From: an uncultured Bacilli bacterium
GTDB taxonomy: Bacteria > Bacillota_I > Bacilli_A > RF39 > UBA660
DNA length: 6,451 nt
Assembly: GCA_934183185.1 (NCBI GenBank)
Contig: CAKPSO010000042.1
Location: 1 to 6,451 of the forward strand
Direction: 5' to 3'
A program made the translations under genes and the position numbers. The notes under the pieces were generated by a model. The model saw only the letters and a list, made by a program, of their open reading frames with translations. It was not told the origin of the DNA and ran no database searches. Below are positions 1 to 6,284 of the stretch, one piece after another. Positions within the stretch are counted from its first letter, which is position 1. Each line of letters begins with the position of its first letter.

Positions 1-881
1 TTACTAGTTTTGATAGTAATGGATTCTGGGTAGGAAAGTTTGAGACTGGATATGATGGTGCTACATCAACTACTGCCGCCCAGGTAAACAGTGTTGATAC
101 AAGCAAAATAATAATAAAACCTAATGTATATTCATGGAGAAATATAACAGTAGGTAATGCTTTTAAAAATAGTTATGATTATCAAAGAGATTTAGATTCT
201 CATATGATGAAAAATACAGAGTGGGGAGCAGTAGCTTATTTACATCATTCAATATATGGAAGTGAAACTAGTGTAAGAGTAAATAATAATGGTGCATTGA
301 TAACCGGATATGCAGCTACAGTTGAACCTACTAAAGTTTTTAGTCCTTCAAGTATAGATGGTGATAGATATGAGTCAACATCTTTAGGTAATGATGGAAC
401 CTATACTGTAAATTATTTAAATAGTAATTCTGGGGTTGCATCAACTACTGGTAATAAAACAGGAATCTATGATATGAGTGGTGGTGCCTGGGAATATGTA
501 ATGGGATATACAACTAGTTCATCAACAATAGGTGGAACAAGCGAAATAACTAGTATATATTCAGATTTCTTTACTAATAGTATCTACACAAAATATTGGG
601 ATAAATATACATCAAATTCTCAAACACAATATAATAATAGAATCTTAGGAGATGCAACTGGAGAATTAGGTCCATTTAAAAATAGCGATGATCTAGATGG
701 AGGTGCTAGACCAAAATCAAGCTGGTATAAAAATTATTCTAATTTTGCCTATTCTTCTAACCCTTGGTTTATACGTGGGTCTACTTGGAATGGTGGCACT
801 ATTTCAGGTGCTTTCGCTTTCAGTCGTGATTTTGGTGGTGCACATATATATAATTCTTTTCGCATAGTTATGACTCCTTAA
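1..881 (+). CDS. Partial surface protein with C-terminal FGE/SUMF1-like (C-type-lectin-type) domain
   Basis: The frame is open from base 3, so the gene is cut by the window edge. The ATG at 204 is internal: 67 in-frame codons precede it and already carry domain motifs (GFWVGKFETG, YSWRNI). The visible 292 residues match the layout of the formylglycine-generating-enzyme/sulfatase-modifying fold: NTEWGAVAYL, then GIYDMSGGAWEY (bases 462-497, matching the family's N-x-DMxGNxWEW), then FIRGSTW and a terminal SFRIVM. There is no cysteine in the visible part, so the copper/cysteine oxidase activity of true FGE is excluded; a ligand-binding or display role is more likely. From memory, similar domains in uncultured gut Bacillota follow a pilin-like N-terminus, which would lie outside this window. 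The final ~35 codons differ in base and codon use from the rest (see the variable-region entry). The stop at 879-881 is followed directly by a terminator. The fold call is good; the biological role is unknown. Confidence 0.85.
   Translation, partial: TSFDSNGFWVGKFETGYDGATSTTAAQVNSVDTSKIIIKPNVYSWRNITVGNAFKNSYDYQRDLDSHMMKNTEWGAVAYLHHSIYGSETSVRVNNNGALITGYAATVEPTKVFSPSSIDGDRYESTSLGNDGTYTVNYLNSNSGVASTTGNKTGIYDMSGGAWEYVMGYTTSSSTIGGTSEITSIYSDFFTNSIYTKYWDKYTSNSQTQYNNRILGDATGELGPFKNSDDLDGGARPKSSWYKNYSNFAYSSNPWFIRGSTWNGGTISGAFAFSRDFGGAHIYNSFRIVMTP
738..872 (+). other. Candidate DGR variable region (3' end of the SUMF1-like gene)
   Basis: Adenine falls to 8 of 60 bases in 781-840, against 23 of 60 in 181-240 of the same gene. 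All six upstream arginines visible in the gene are AGA, whereas the three here are CGT (774-776), CGT (825-827) and CGC (861-863). DGR template repeats avoid adenine in codons that must stay constant, because template adenines are mutated. The protein layout is R-G, then a variable patch, G, F-x-F, a variable patch, G-x-A, a variable patch and S-F-R at the very C-terminus. This matches known DGR targets with a C-type-lectin fold. No template repeat or reverse transcriptase is in the window, so the call is an inference. The left border is approximate. Confidence 0.45.
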
Positions 882-887
882 ATAATA

Positions 888-916
888 AAAAGGCTAGGAA
901 TTTTTCCTAGCCTTTT
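888..916. terminator. Bidirectional intrinsic terminator between convergent genes
   Basis: A perfect 13-bp stem (AAAAGGCTAGGAA at 888-900, TTCCTAGCCTTTT at 904-916) closes a TTT loop. It starts 6 bases after the stop of the upstream plus-strand gene. On the minus strand it begins directly after the TAG stop of the LCP gene (917-919). The A-rich left arm and T-rich right arm supply a U-tract in either direction, so it should end transcription of both genes. A hairpin at this place would also fit the structure found just downstream of some DGR variable regions, but the terminator role explains it fully. Confidence 0.9.
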
Positions 917-2449
917 CTATGGCTTAAAAGTAAACTCTTTAATGATATTTGGTTCCTTTACATTTAGATTTATTCTCATTTCATTACTAGCATTTTCGAT
1001 ACTATCATCCTTTAATAAATAACACCATAACTTAGACTTTAGATTTTTAAAATATATCATTTTACCATCACCAGCTAACTTTATCTGTTCTATATTGAGA
1101 ACATCACCATTAGTATTTTTACTAGCATTTATAATTGATTTAAAAATATTATAAAAAGATAATATTTCATTAGTAGTTAAATTAGTATCTAGATTATTAG
1201 AAACAGTATCAATAATATTTAATAACTGCTCTACACTTCTGACAGTAGTTAATTTTCTTAACATAGCCTTAATTAATAACTGTTGATTATAGCCTCTACC
1301 TATATCTCCTAAAGCTAGATCATATCTATTCCTAGCTAAGACTAAAGCTTGTTCACCATTTAAAGATTGCATACCTTTATCAATACATATTTTACCCATT
1401 CTATCAGAATTATCAGTACATAATTTTTTTGGCACCTCAACATCAACACCACCTAGAGCATTAACTAAACCAACTACACCCTTAAAATTAACTTTTACAT
1501 AATAATCAATAGATACATCAAAAGTATTTTCAATAGTATTCATCATACACTTAGTACCATACCATCCAGCATGAGTTAATTTATTCTTTTGATTATTCTT
1601 ACAAGCTATAGGTAAATAACTGTCTCTTGGAATAGACATCATTGTGGCATTAAGAGTAGAAGGATTAAACGTAACTAATATTAAAGCATCACCATTAGCA
1701 TAAGCATTTCTCTTTAAACCATCTTTTTCAGAATCAACACCCATTAATAATACAGTAAATGGTTTAGTAGTAGAACTACCTTTCTTACTTATTCTATCAT
1801 TTTTAGCTACAGTTTTATCTCTTACAGCTATCTCTTTTATATCATTATTAATATTTTCATAACCATCAGTAGTTGAAAACATAACAGGATAATTACTAGA
1901 AATAAATAAAGCATCTAACTTATTATGATATAAATCACCTAACATATTTAAAACATCATCATATGATATAATTTCATTATCTTTCTTTAAATCATATTCA
2001 TCTATCATTTCATTAGCTATAATATAATTATCTATAGATAAAGTATCATTTAGTATTCCAATCTTTAACTCAGTAACATCATCTATATTACTAATATTAC
2101 TATCCTTTAGAGTAACTAAACTAGAAGAATAAACTATTTTACTTTTATTTATAGAATCAATAGCTTCATATACTCTTCCTATTAATAGAGATATTCCAAT
2201 ATTAAAAGATATAAATAATAGCATCATGCATATAGCTAGATTTTTTCTTTTAACTTTACTTTTACGATAAAAAAATAGTAAATTAACTAGTATTATACAT
2301 ATAATTATAATACATCTTATAGTTGGTTCAATAGGACCTAACTGGTATATACGATATATTAAATAAATACTACTAATAAAACATAATAATATTAAAAAAT
2401 TATTATATTTAAAGGTAGTTTTCTTCTTTTTAGTTTTAACATTTGTCAT
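917..2449 (-). CDS. LytR-CpsA-Psr (LCP) family cell-wall polymer ligase with N-terminal membrane helices
   Basis: The 510-residue protein has three hydrophobic segments (about 17-36, 43-60, 70-90), an extracellular insert (about 100-215) and an LCP domain (about 230-400). LCP motifs are visible in order: PFTVLLMGVDS (230-240), NGDALILVTFNP with D254, MSIPRDSY with R275 and D276, KLTHAGWYG (290-298), DYYVKVNF, ALGGVDVEVP (331-340), ARNRYD with R373/R375, and GDIGRGYNQQ with R385 and Q389. These are the residues that bind the polyprenyl pyrophosphate and its metal, so the enzyme should be active. The family transfers undecaprenyl-linked anionic polymers onto peptidoglycan at the outer membrane face. 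The insert (KIGILNDTLS ... YDDVLNMLGDLYHNKLDALFIS) resembles a fragment of a family-3 solute-binding protein; a ligand-sensing role is inference. The ATG at 2447-2449 has only a weak GAGATG ribosome site. The gene is transcribed alone and convergently with its downstream neighbour. Older annotation as a transcriptional regulator is obsolete. Confidence 0.93.
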   Translation of the reverse strand: MTNVKTKKKKTTFKYNNFLILLCFISSIYLIYRIYQLGPIEPTIRCIIIICIILVNLLFFYRKSKVKRKNLAICMMLLFISFNIGISLLIGRVYEAIDSINKSKIVYSSSLVTLKDSNISNIDDVTELKIGILNDTLSIDNYIIANEMIDEYDLKKDNEIISYDDVLNMLGDLYHNKLDALFISSNYPVMFSTTDGYENINNDIKEIAVRDKTVAKNDRISKKGSSTTKPFTVLLMGVDSEKDGLKRNAYANGDALILVTFNPSTLNATMMSIPRDSYLPIACKNNQKNKLTHAGWYGTKCMMNTIENTFDVSIDYYVKVNFKGVVGLVNALGGVDVEVPKKLCTDNSDRMGKICIDKGMQSLNGEQALVLARNRYDLALGDIGRGYNQQLLIKAMLRKLTTVRSVEQLLNIIDTVSNNLDTNLTTNEILSFYNIFKSIINASKNTNGDVLNIEQIKLAGDGKMIYFKNLKSKLWCYLLKDDSIENASNEMRINLNVKEPNIIKEFTFKP

Positions 2450-2467
2450 AATATCATCTCTATTATC

Positions 2468-2496
2468 ATTATAACCAAATATAGAAAGTTATACAA
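2468..2496 (-). promoter_or_regulatory. Putative promoter of the LCP gene
   Basis: Read on the minus strand, a perfect TATAAT (plus positions 2468-2473) lies 17 bases downstream of TTGTAT (2491-2496), which matches the -35 consensus at four of six bases. Transcription would start near 2461 and give a very short leader before the ATG at 2449. A TTGACA at 2503-2508 on the same strand is a better -35 sequence, but it lacks a good -10 at standard distance (only TCTATA after 17 bases). Confidence 0.5.
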
Positions 2497-2520
2497 TAAA
2501 CTTGTCAATATAGTTAAAAT

Positions 2521-2549
2521 TTGACATGTAAATAAATTAATATCATAAA
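2521..2549 (+). promoter_or_regulatory. Putative plus-strand promoter driving a terminated leader or short RNA
   Basis: A perfect TTGACA (2521-2526) is followed after 17 bases by CATAAA (2544-2549), four of six matches to TATAAT. Start of transcription would be near 2556, right at the first arm of the hairpin set described next. It points away from the LCP gene and toward the glucosaminidase gene. Confidence 0.4.
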
Positions 2550-2553
2550 ATTT

Positions 2554-2608
2554 AGAGAAGGGAATTATCTCTTCATGGAGATTCATAGTGTTTATGGTCT
2601 CCTTTTTT
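2554..2608 (+). ncRNA. Orphan intrinsic terminator with alternative pairings: attenuator leader or small RNA
   Basis: GGAGA (2577-2581) pairs with TCTCC (2598-2602); the hairpin continues inward through CATA (2584-2587) with TATG (2593-2596) and is followed by six T, a clear intrinsic terminator on the plus strand only. No plus-strand gene ends upstream, because the neighbour on the left is transcribed away, so it terminates something else. The terminator's left arm can instead pair with ATCTC (2567-2571) through GAGAT (2578-2582), and that segment can in turn pair with AGAGA (2554-2558). Three mutually exclusive hairpins in this order are the layout of a transcription attenuator. No known riboswitch consensus is recognised. 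A simple short RNA ending here is the alternative. Confidence 0.45.
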
Positions 2609-2610
2609 GA
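2575..2610 (+). CDS. Possible 11-residue leader peptide overlapping the terminator
   Basis: An ATG at 2575 opens a short frame encoding MEIHSVYGLLF and ending at TGA (2608-2610). It spans the whole terminator hairpin. The purine stretch GAAGGGA (2557-2563) could act as a ribosome site, although its 11-base spacing is long. Translation through the hairpin would block its formation, which fits an attenuator. Frames this short occur by chance, so the evidence is weak and no enriched codon points to a sensed amino acid. Confidence 0.15.
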   Translation: MEIHSVYGLLF

Positions 2611-2670
2611 CGGTAATAATGTAAAATTGAGGAAATAAATTGTTGAATTATGTACGTTATCTCTTATCTT

Positions 2671-2679
2671 TGATATAAT
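2671..2679 (+). promoter_or_regulatory. Extended -10 promoter of the glucosaminidase operon
   Basis: TGATATAAT contains a perfect TATAAT (2674-2679) preceded by the TGN extension. The sequence 17 bases upstream (TGTACG at 2651-2656) is a poor -35, as is usual for extended -10 promoters. Transcription would begin near 2686, downstream of the orphan terminator, so this promoter would escape that control. Confidence 0.6.
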
Positions 2680-2697
2680 ATAGTTGAGTTAATAGGT

Positions 2698-2705
2698 AAG
2701 GAGGT
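2698..2705 (+). promoter_or_regulatory. Strong ribosome binding site of the glucosaminidase gene
   Basis: AAGGAGGT lies 8 bases before the ATG at 2714. It is a near-perfect Shine-Dalgarno sequence and fixes the start codon. Confidence 0.9.
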
Positions 2706-2713
2706 AAATAAGT

Positions 2714-4780
2714 ATGAAAAGATTATTATTTGTTTCATTCTTTTTAATGTTTATATTTCTCTTTACTGATAGTGTATATGCTTTATCAGCTGCAGAAGTT
2801 TCTAGTCGTAATAGTGAATGTCCTGTTATTGAACTTGCATCAGCTAATAGTGATGGTAGTTTAGTAAAAGTAGGATGCTACGATAATTATGAACAAGCTA
2901 AGAATATAATGAATACTACTGATAATGATAATTTAGTTATAGTTCAAGATGGGAAAATAGTAGATGCTAAGTATGCACTTATTGATTATGATCAATATAC
3001 TAGTCTTGGTTATACAAATATATATAGTGATATAAGTTTATCTAATACTTTAACTTATATATCTGGGAGTTATTCTGATGATGCAGCTTTAATTGAAGTT
3101 GATTATAATTCTGGTAGATGTAAGATTAAAGTTGGGGGTGTAGTTGGGTGGATTAAAAAATATGAAAATGAAGCTAATAAGACTAATGTCTTATATGATA
3201 TAGTTCCTATTTCATGGACTACTAGTCCTAATTATTATCAAGTTACAGATGATAGTATAATTCATCATTTTTATAAAAATGTTTATTTACCTATAGATAA
3301 AAAATATTCTTCAATAACTATAGGAAGAAAACCTAGTATGTTAAATCCTGGTAATTATTATAGTTATGATGGCAATTACTTTTATTCTGATTTAAAGACA
3401 TTATTAATTGATTATAAAAATGGTAATTATAATAATTCTGTTAATAGTAATAATCCATTTTATAATTATTATCAGTATTTATCTTTTAGGTCTCAAACTA
3501 ATTATAATGCGGATAATATTAATCAGTATTTAGGAGCTAGAACTACTTCAAATTCAAAGTTATATAATACTGGTAAAGCTTTTATAGATGCACAGAATTA
3601 TTATGGGGTTAATGCTATATTAATGTTAGCTATAGGAATAAATGAGTCTGGGTATGGTAATAGTACTATTTCACAGACTAAGAATAATTTATTTGGAATA
3701 AATGCTGTTGATGCATCACCTGGGCAATCTGCTACTTCATTTAATAGTGTTAGTGATTGTATTAATGATTTTGCTTTTAAATATTTATCTGGTAGATTTC
3801 TTCAACCAGGAGATTTTAGATATTTTGGAGCTAATCTTGGAAATAAGTATCAAGGGTTAACTGTTAAATATGCATCAGATGCTTATTGGGGTGAGAAAGC
3901 AGCTCATTACTATTATGATATTGATAAATATTTTGGATTTCAGGATTATAATTATTATTCTACTGCTGTTTTAAATAGTGATTATAATAATACAGTTTAT
4001 GCTAAAAAGGATCCTAATGGATATAATGTATCTTCTAAGTATTATCAGTATAAGAAAAAGGGTTCAGCTATTATAATATTAGATGAAGTAAAAGGACCTA
4101 GTGTTAATGGAAATACTACTTGGTATAAAGTAACTAGTGATCCTACTATTGATGGAAATATGGAATATTATGATGATAATACTTATTATAGTACTACACC
4201 TAGAATTAATTATTTATGGAGTAAATATGTTTATGTACCGGCAGCTTATTTTACTAAGATAACTAATGGTGGTGGTAAAATTAATGAAAATCCAGTAATT
4301 ATTCCTACACCAACACCTACTCCTGATCCTAGCCCAAGTCCAAGTCCTACCCCAGCTCCGACACCTAGTCCAACACCAAATATTGTTTCTACAGAAAAGA
4401 TACTTGCAGATAGTGGTTTAAGAATTAGTAGCAACTATTTATATGGTGTTAGTAAGGGAGTTAGTGTTAGCAATTTACAGACTAATTTAACTAAAAATGG
4501 AGGTATAGCTAGGGTAGTAGGAGATGGTAATGTTAAGACTGGTATGCAAGTAGTTATAAACAATGTTACTTATTACTTAGTAATTTATGGTGATGTTAAT
4601 GGTGATGGTGAAATAAGTGCAGTTGATTATTCATTTATTAAAAATTATATTATGTCTTCAAGTGGTTTGGATGGTATTTATAAAGAAGCTGCTGATGTTG
4701 ATAAAAGCGGTAGTATTTCAGCAGTAGATTATGCAAATGTTAAGAATTATATTATGGGGGCTAATAATTGTATACGGTAG
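2714..4780 (+). CDS. Secreted GH73 endo-beta-N-acetylglucosaminidase with SH3-like domains and C-terminal dockerin
   Basis: The 688-residue precursor begins with a signal peptide (1 to about 24, ending SVYA). The N-terminal part has a SPOR-like stretch (VGCYDNYEQAKNIMN, about 53-67) and an SH3-like segment ending GGVVGWIKKY (about 99-150). The catalytic GH73 domain spans about 285-408: AIGINESGYG carries the likely catalytic Glu311, followed by NNLFGINAVD and SDAYWGEKAAHYY. This family cleaves the glycan strand of peptidoglycan after GlcNAc. A second SH3-like region (about 418-515) probably binds the wall. Next come a 25-residue alternating Pro linker (531-555), a 65-residue pre-dockerin module, and a type I dockerin (627-681) with two calcium loops, DVNGDGEISAVD and DVDKSGSISAVD. 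A dockerin implies noncovalent attachment to a cohesin. It is first in an operon with the membrane-anchored gene 8 bases downstream, a candidate partner. The enzyme call is firm; bond specificity and partner are inferred. Confidence 0.93.
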   Translation: MKRLLFVSFFLMFIFLFTDSVYALSAAEVSSRNSECPVIELASANSDGSLVKVGCYDNYEQAKNIMNTTDNDNLVIVQDGKIVDAKYALIDYDQYTSLGYTNIYSDISLSNTLTYISGSYSDDAALIEVDYNSGRCKIKVGGVVGWIKKYENEANKTNVLYDIVPISWTTSPNYYQVTDDSIIHHFYKNVYLPIDKKYSSITIGRKPSMLNPGNYYSYDGNYFYSDLKTLLIDYKNGNYNNSVNSNNPFYNYYQYLSFRSQTNYNADNINQYLGARTTSNSKLYNTGKAFIDAQNYYGVNAILMLAIGINESGYGNSTISQTKNNLFGINAVDASPGQSATSFNSVSDCINDFAFKYLSGRFLQPGDFRYFGANLGNKYQGLTVKYASDAYWGEKAAHYYYDIDKYFGFQDYNYYSTAVLNSDYNNTVYAKKDPNGYNVSSKYYQYKKKGSAIIILDEVKGPSVNGNTTWYKVTSDPTIDGNMEYYDDNTYYSTTPRINYLWSKYVYVPAAYFTKITNGGGKINENPVIIPTPTPTPDPSPSPSPTPAPTPSPTPNIVSTEKILADSGLRISSNYLYGVSKGVSVSNLQTNLTKNGGIARVVGDGNVKTGMQVVINNVTYYLVIYGDVNGDGEISAVDYSFIKNYIMSSSGLDGIYKEAADVDKSGSISAVDYANVKNYIMGANNCIR
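4304..4378 (+). repeat. Proline-rich linker repeat (Pro-Thr/Pro-Ser)
   Basis: Every second codon of this stretch is proline, alternating with Thr, Ser, Asp and one Ala (13 Pro in 25 residues). It forms an extended spacer between the wall-binding/catalytic part and the dockerin part of the glucosaminidase. The repeated CCT/CCA codons raise local GC and create a spurious open frame on the other strand. Such tracts tend to vary in length between strains. Confidence 0.85.
4592..4756 (+). repeat. Duplicated dockerin calcium-binding repeats
   Basis: Two copies of a 21-codon unit (4592-4654 and 4694-4756) each hold an EF-hand-like loop, D-x-N/D-x-D/S-G-x-I-S-A-V-D-Y, followed by a helix ending in KNYIM. 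In both copies residues 10-13 of the loop read AVDY, so the putative cohesin-contact positions are nearly the same in the two repeats. That is expected for dockerins that can bind in two symmetric orientations. Confidence 0.85.
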
Positions 4781-4788
4781 GTGATAAG

Positions 4789-6048
4789 ATGAAAAAAATT
4801 AATTATATGATAATTCTATTATTAGGATTATTCTGTTTTAATCAATCAGTATTTGCAGGTAGTTTAGGAGTATCAGCTAACAGAACTAGTATTACTCAAG
4901 GAGATAGTGTTACTATATATGTTAAAGCTAATGGGCTAGCTGGGAAATTCACAGTAACTAGTTCTAATTCAGGTGTTTTATCTGGTGGTACATCTGGAGA
5001 ATGGATAGAAAATGATACTAAAAGTTATAAATTTATTTCTAAAAATACTGGTACAGCTAAAATAATTATAAATCCAGTAGATGTTGCGGATTTATCTAAT
5101 AATCAAAAATATTCTGGAAGCAAGAGTATAACTATTACGGTTAATAAACCACGTGAAAAATCAAATAATAATAATTTAAAAGGTTTAAGTATTGACAATG
5201 CTACATTAACACCTGATTTTAATAAAGATACTTTAGAATATAGAGTTGAATTAGAATCATCGGTAGAAAAAATAAATATAAATGCTACTAAAGAGGATGG
5301 ATATGCATCAGTTGATGGTGCTGGTGAAAAAGAAGTAGCAGAGGGTGAAAATCGTTTTGAGATTGTGGTTACATCAGAAACTGGTAATAAGAAAACATAT
5401 ACAATTATAGCTAATGTAGTTGATAATAATCCAATTACTCAAGAAGTTGATGGCAAAAAGTTGTCACTAGTAAAAAGAAGTAAATCTTTGATTAAACCAA
5501 ATGATGATTTTGTAGAAAGTAAAGTTACTATATCTGATACTGAGATACCTACTTTCTATAATGAAAAGTTAAATTTAACATTAGTTGGATTAAAAGATGA
5601 AGATGGAAAAATAGCTTTATATATCTATGATCAAGATAAAAATACTTATTCTAGGTATCAACAGTTCCAGTCTTCTAATATTATAATTATGAGTAAGGTA
5701 CCTACTGCTATACCTGAGGGGTATGTTAAGACTAGTATTAAGATTGATGATAATACATATGATGTATATCAGTTAGCTAGTAATAAGGGTTATTCATTAA
5801 TATATGGATTAAATTTAAATACTGGTAAGACTAATTGGTACAGCTATCATGAGGATGAAAAAACTATTCAAGTATATAATGATAAGGTAATAACTGAATT
5901 GAAAAAAGCTAATCAAGAAAAAATAGATACTTATAAAAAAATAGTTATAGGACTTGGTAGTCTTTCTATATTACTATTAATTATTATTTTATTATTATTA
6001 CTTAAGAAAAATAAAAGAAAATCTAAAGTATCTGGTATTGATAAATAG
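4789..6048 (+). CDS. Membrane-anchored surface protein: cohesin/Ig-like and cadherin-like domains
   Basis: The chosen ATG at 4789 gives 419 residues with a clean signal peptide (1-23, ending SVFA). An in-frame TTG at 4768 would overlap the upstream gene and spoil that signal. The ribosome site is weak (GGTAGGTG), 8 bases after the upstream stop, so translational coupling is likely. Domain 1 (about 24-118) is an all-beta module beginning VSANRTSITQGDSVTIYVKA and ending SGSKSITITV. This outline fits cohesins and bacterial Ig-like domains alike. Domain 2 (about 129-210) matches the cadherin-like beta-sandwich family: LKGLSIDNATLTPDFNKDTL and the closing TGNKKTYTI. A region of unknown function (about 217-365) follows, then one membrane helix (about 384-405) and a Lys/Arg-rich cytoplasmic tail. 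It would display the beta domains outside the membrane. Its pairing with the dockerin enzyme suggests an anchoring scaffold. Topology is confident; the cohesin assignment is a hypothesis. Confidence 0.85.
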   Translation: MKKINYMIILLLGLFCFNQSVFAGSLGVSANRTSITQGDSVTIYVKANGLAGKFTVTSSNSGVLSGGTSGEWIENDTKSYKFISKNTGTAKIIINPVDVADLSNNQKYSGSKSITITVNKPREKSNNNNLKGLSIDNATLTPDFNKDTLEYRVELESSVEKININATKEDGYASVDGAGEKEVAEGENRFEIVVTSETGNKKTYTIIANVVDNNPITQEVDGKKLSLVKRSKSLIKPNDDFVESKVTISDTEIPTFYNEKLNLTLVGLKDEDGKIALYIYDQDKNTYSRYQQFQSSNIIIMSKVPTAIPEGYVKTSIKIDDNTYDVYQLASNKGYSLIYGLNLNTGKTNWYSYHEDEKTIQVYNDKVITELKKANQEKIDTYKKIVIGLGSLSILLLIIILLLLLKKNKRKSKVSGIDK

Positions 6049-6057
6049 AGTTGGGGT

Positions 6058-6089
6058 AAGGCCTAGTAAGATTATTCTTATTGGGCTTT
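6058..6089 (+). terminator. Intrinsic terminator of the two-gene operon
   Basis: GCCTAGTAAG (6061-6070) pairs over all ten positions, two of them G-T, with CTTATTGGGC (6077-6086) around an ATTATT loop. AAG before and TTT after extend the stem, and a T-rich tail continues to about 6098. It lies 9 bases after the stop codon of the membrane-anchored protein gene. Confidence 0.88.
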
Positions 6090-6090
6090 T

Positions 6091-6236
6091 ATATTTATTA
6101 ATATGTTAGTTAATAGGCTATTAAAATATACTTTTATTGTAGACAGAAATATTATAAAATAAGTAGAAATAAAATAAAAAATGGTTTTGATCCTTTACAA
6201 AAAGTTAACAATCAATTAATTTCCCCAACCCCAGGC
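6091..6236. other. AT-rich spacer with no gene seen
   Basis: No frame with a ribosome site or protein-like composition is seen on either strand. The only structured elements are a small palindrome at 6110-6124 and a C-rich stretch at 6223-6232 next to the following promoter. Confidence 0.6.
6110..6124. repeat. Short perfect palindrome
   Basis: TTAATAG and CTATTAA flank a single G. It could be a protein-binding site, but it is far from the promoter at 6237-6267 and AT-rich palindromes of this size arise easily in such DNA. Confidence 0.25.
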
Positions 6237-6267
6237 TTGACTTGTGGAGGGGTAGTTATGATACAAT
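6237..6267 (+). promoter_or_regulatory. Promoter of the SipW-class protein gene
   Basis: TTGACT (6237-6242) is five of six to the -35 consensus. TACAAT (6262-6267) is preceded by TGA, giving an extended -10 (TGATACAAT). The 19-base spacer is slightly long, but the TGN extension compensates. The -35 box is flanked by a C-rich arm (6223-6232) and a G-rich arm (6246-6252), unusual in this AT-rich DNA and possibly regulatory. Confidence 0.65.
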
Positions 6268-6284
6268 ATCTATAGATAATAGGT

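Noticed and set aside
204..881. Treating the ATG at 204 as the start of the first gene
   Set aside because: The same frame is open to base 3 and the preceding 67 codons encode domain motifs (GFWVGKFETG). No ribosome site precedes 204, so the gene is 5'-truncated by the window edge.
1..881. Catalytic formylglycine-generating enzyme
   Set aside because: The visible part contains no cysteine, so the active-site cysteine pair is missing. The fold is probably reused for binding.
4246..4434. 62-codon open frame on the minus strand rich in Gly and Val
   Set aside because: It is the complement of the proline-rich linker of the glucosaminidase: CCN codons read backward give a Gly/Val-rich frame. It has no ribosome site or independent support.
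4768..4788. TTG at 4768 as start of the membrane-anchored protein
   Set aside because: It overlaps the upstream gene and puts charged residues ahead of the signal peptide. The ATG at 4789 gives a normal signal peptide and follows a weak ribosome site.
6110..6124. Palindrome TTAATAG/CTATTAA as a regulatory operator
   Set aside because: It is short, AT-rich and more than 100 bases from the nearest promoter. Chance occurrence is likely, so it is listed only as a low-confidence repeat.
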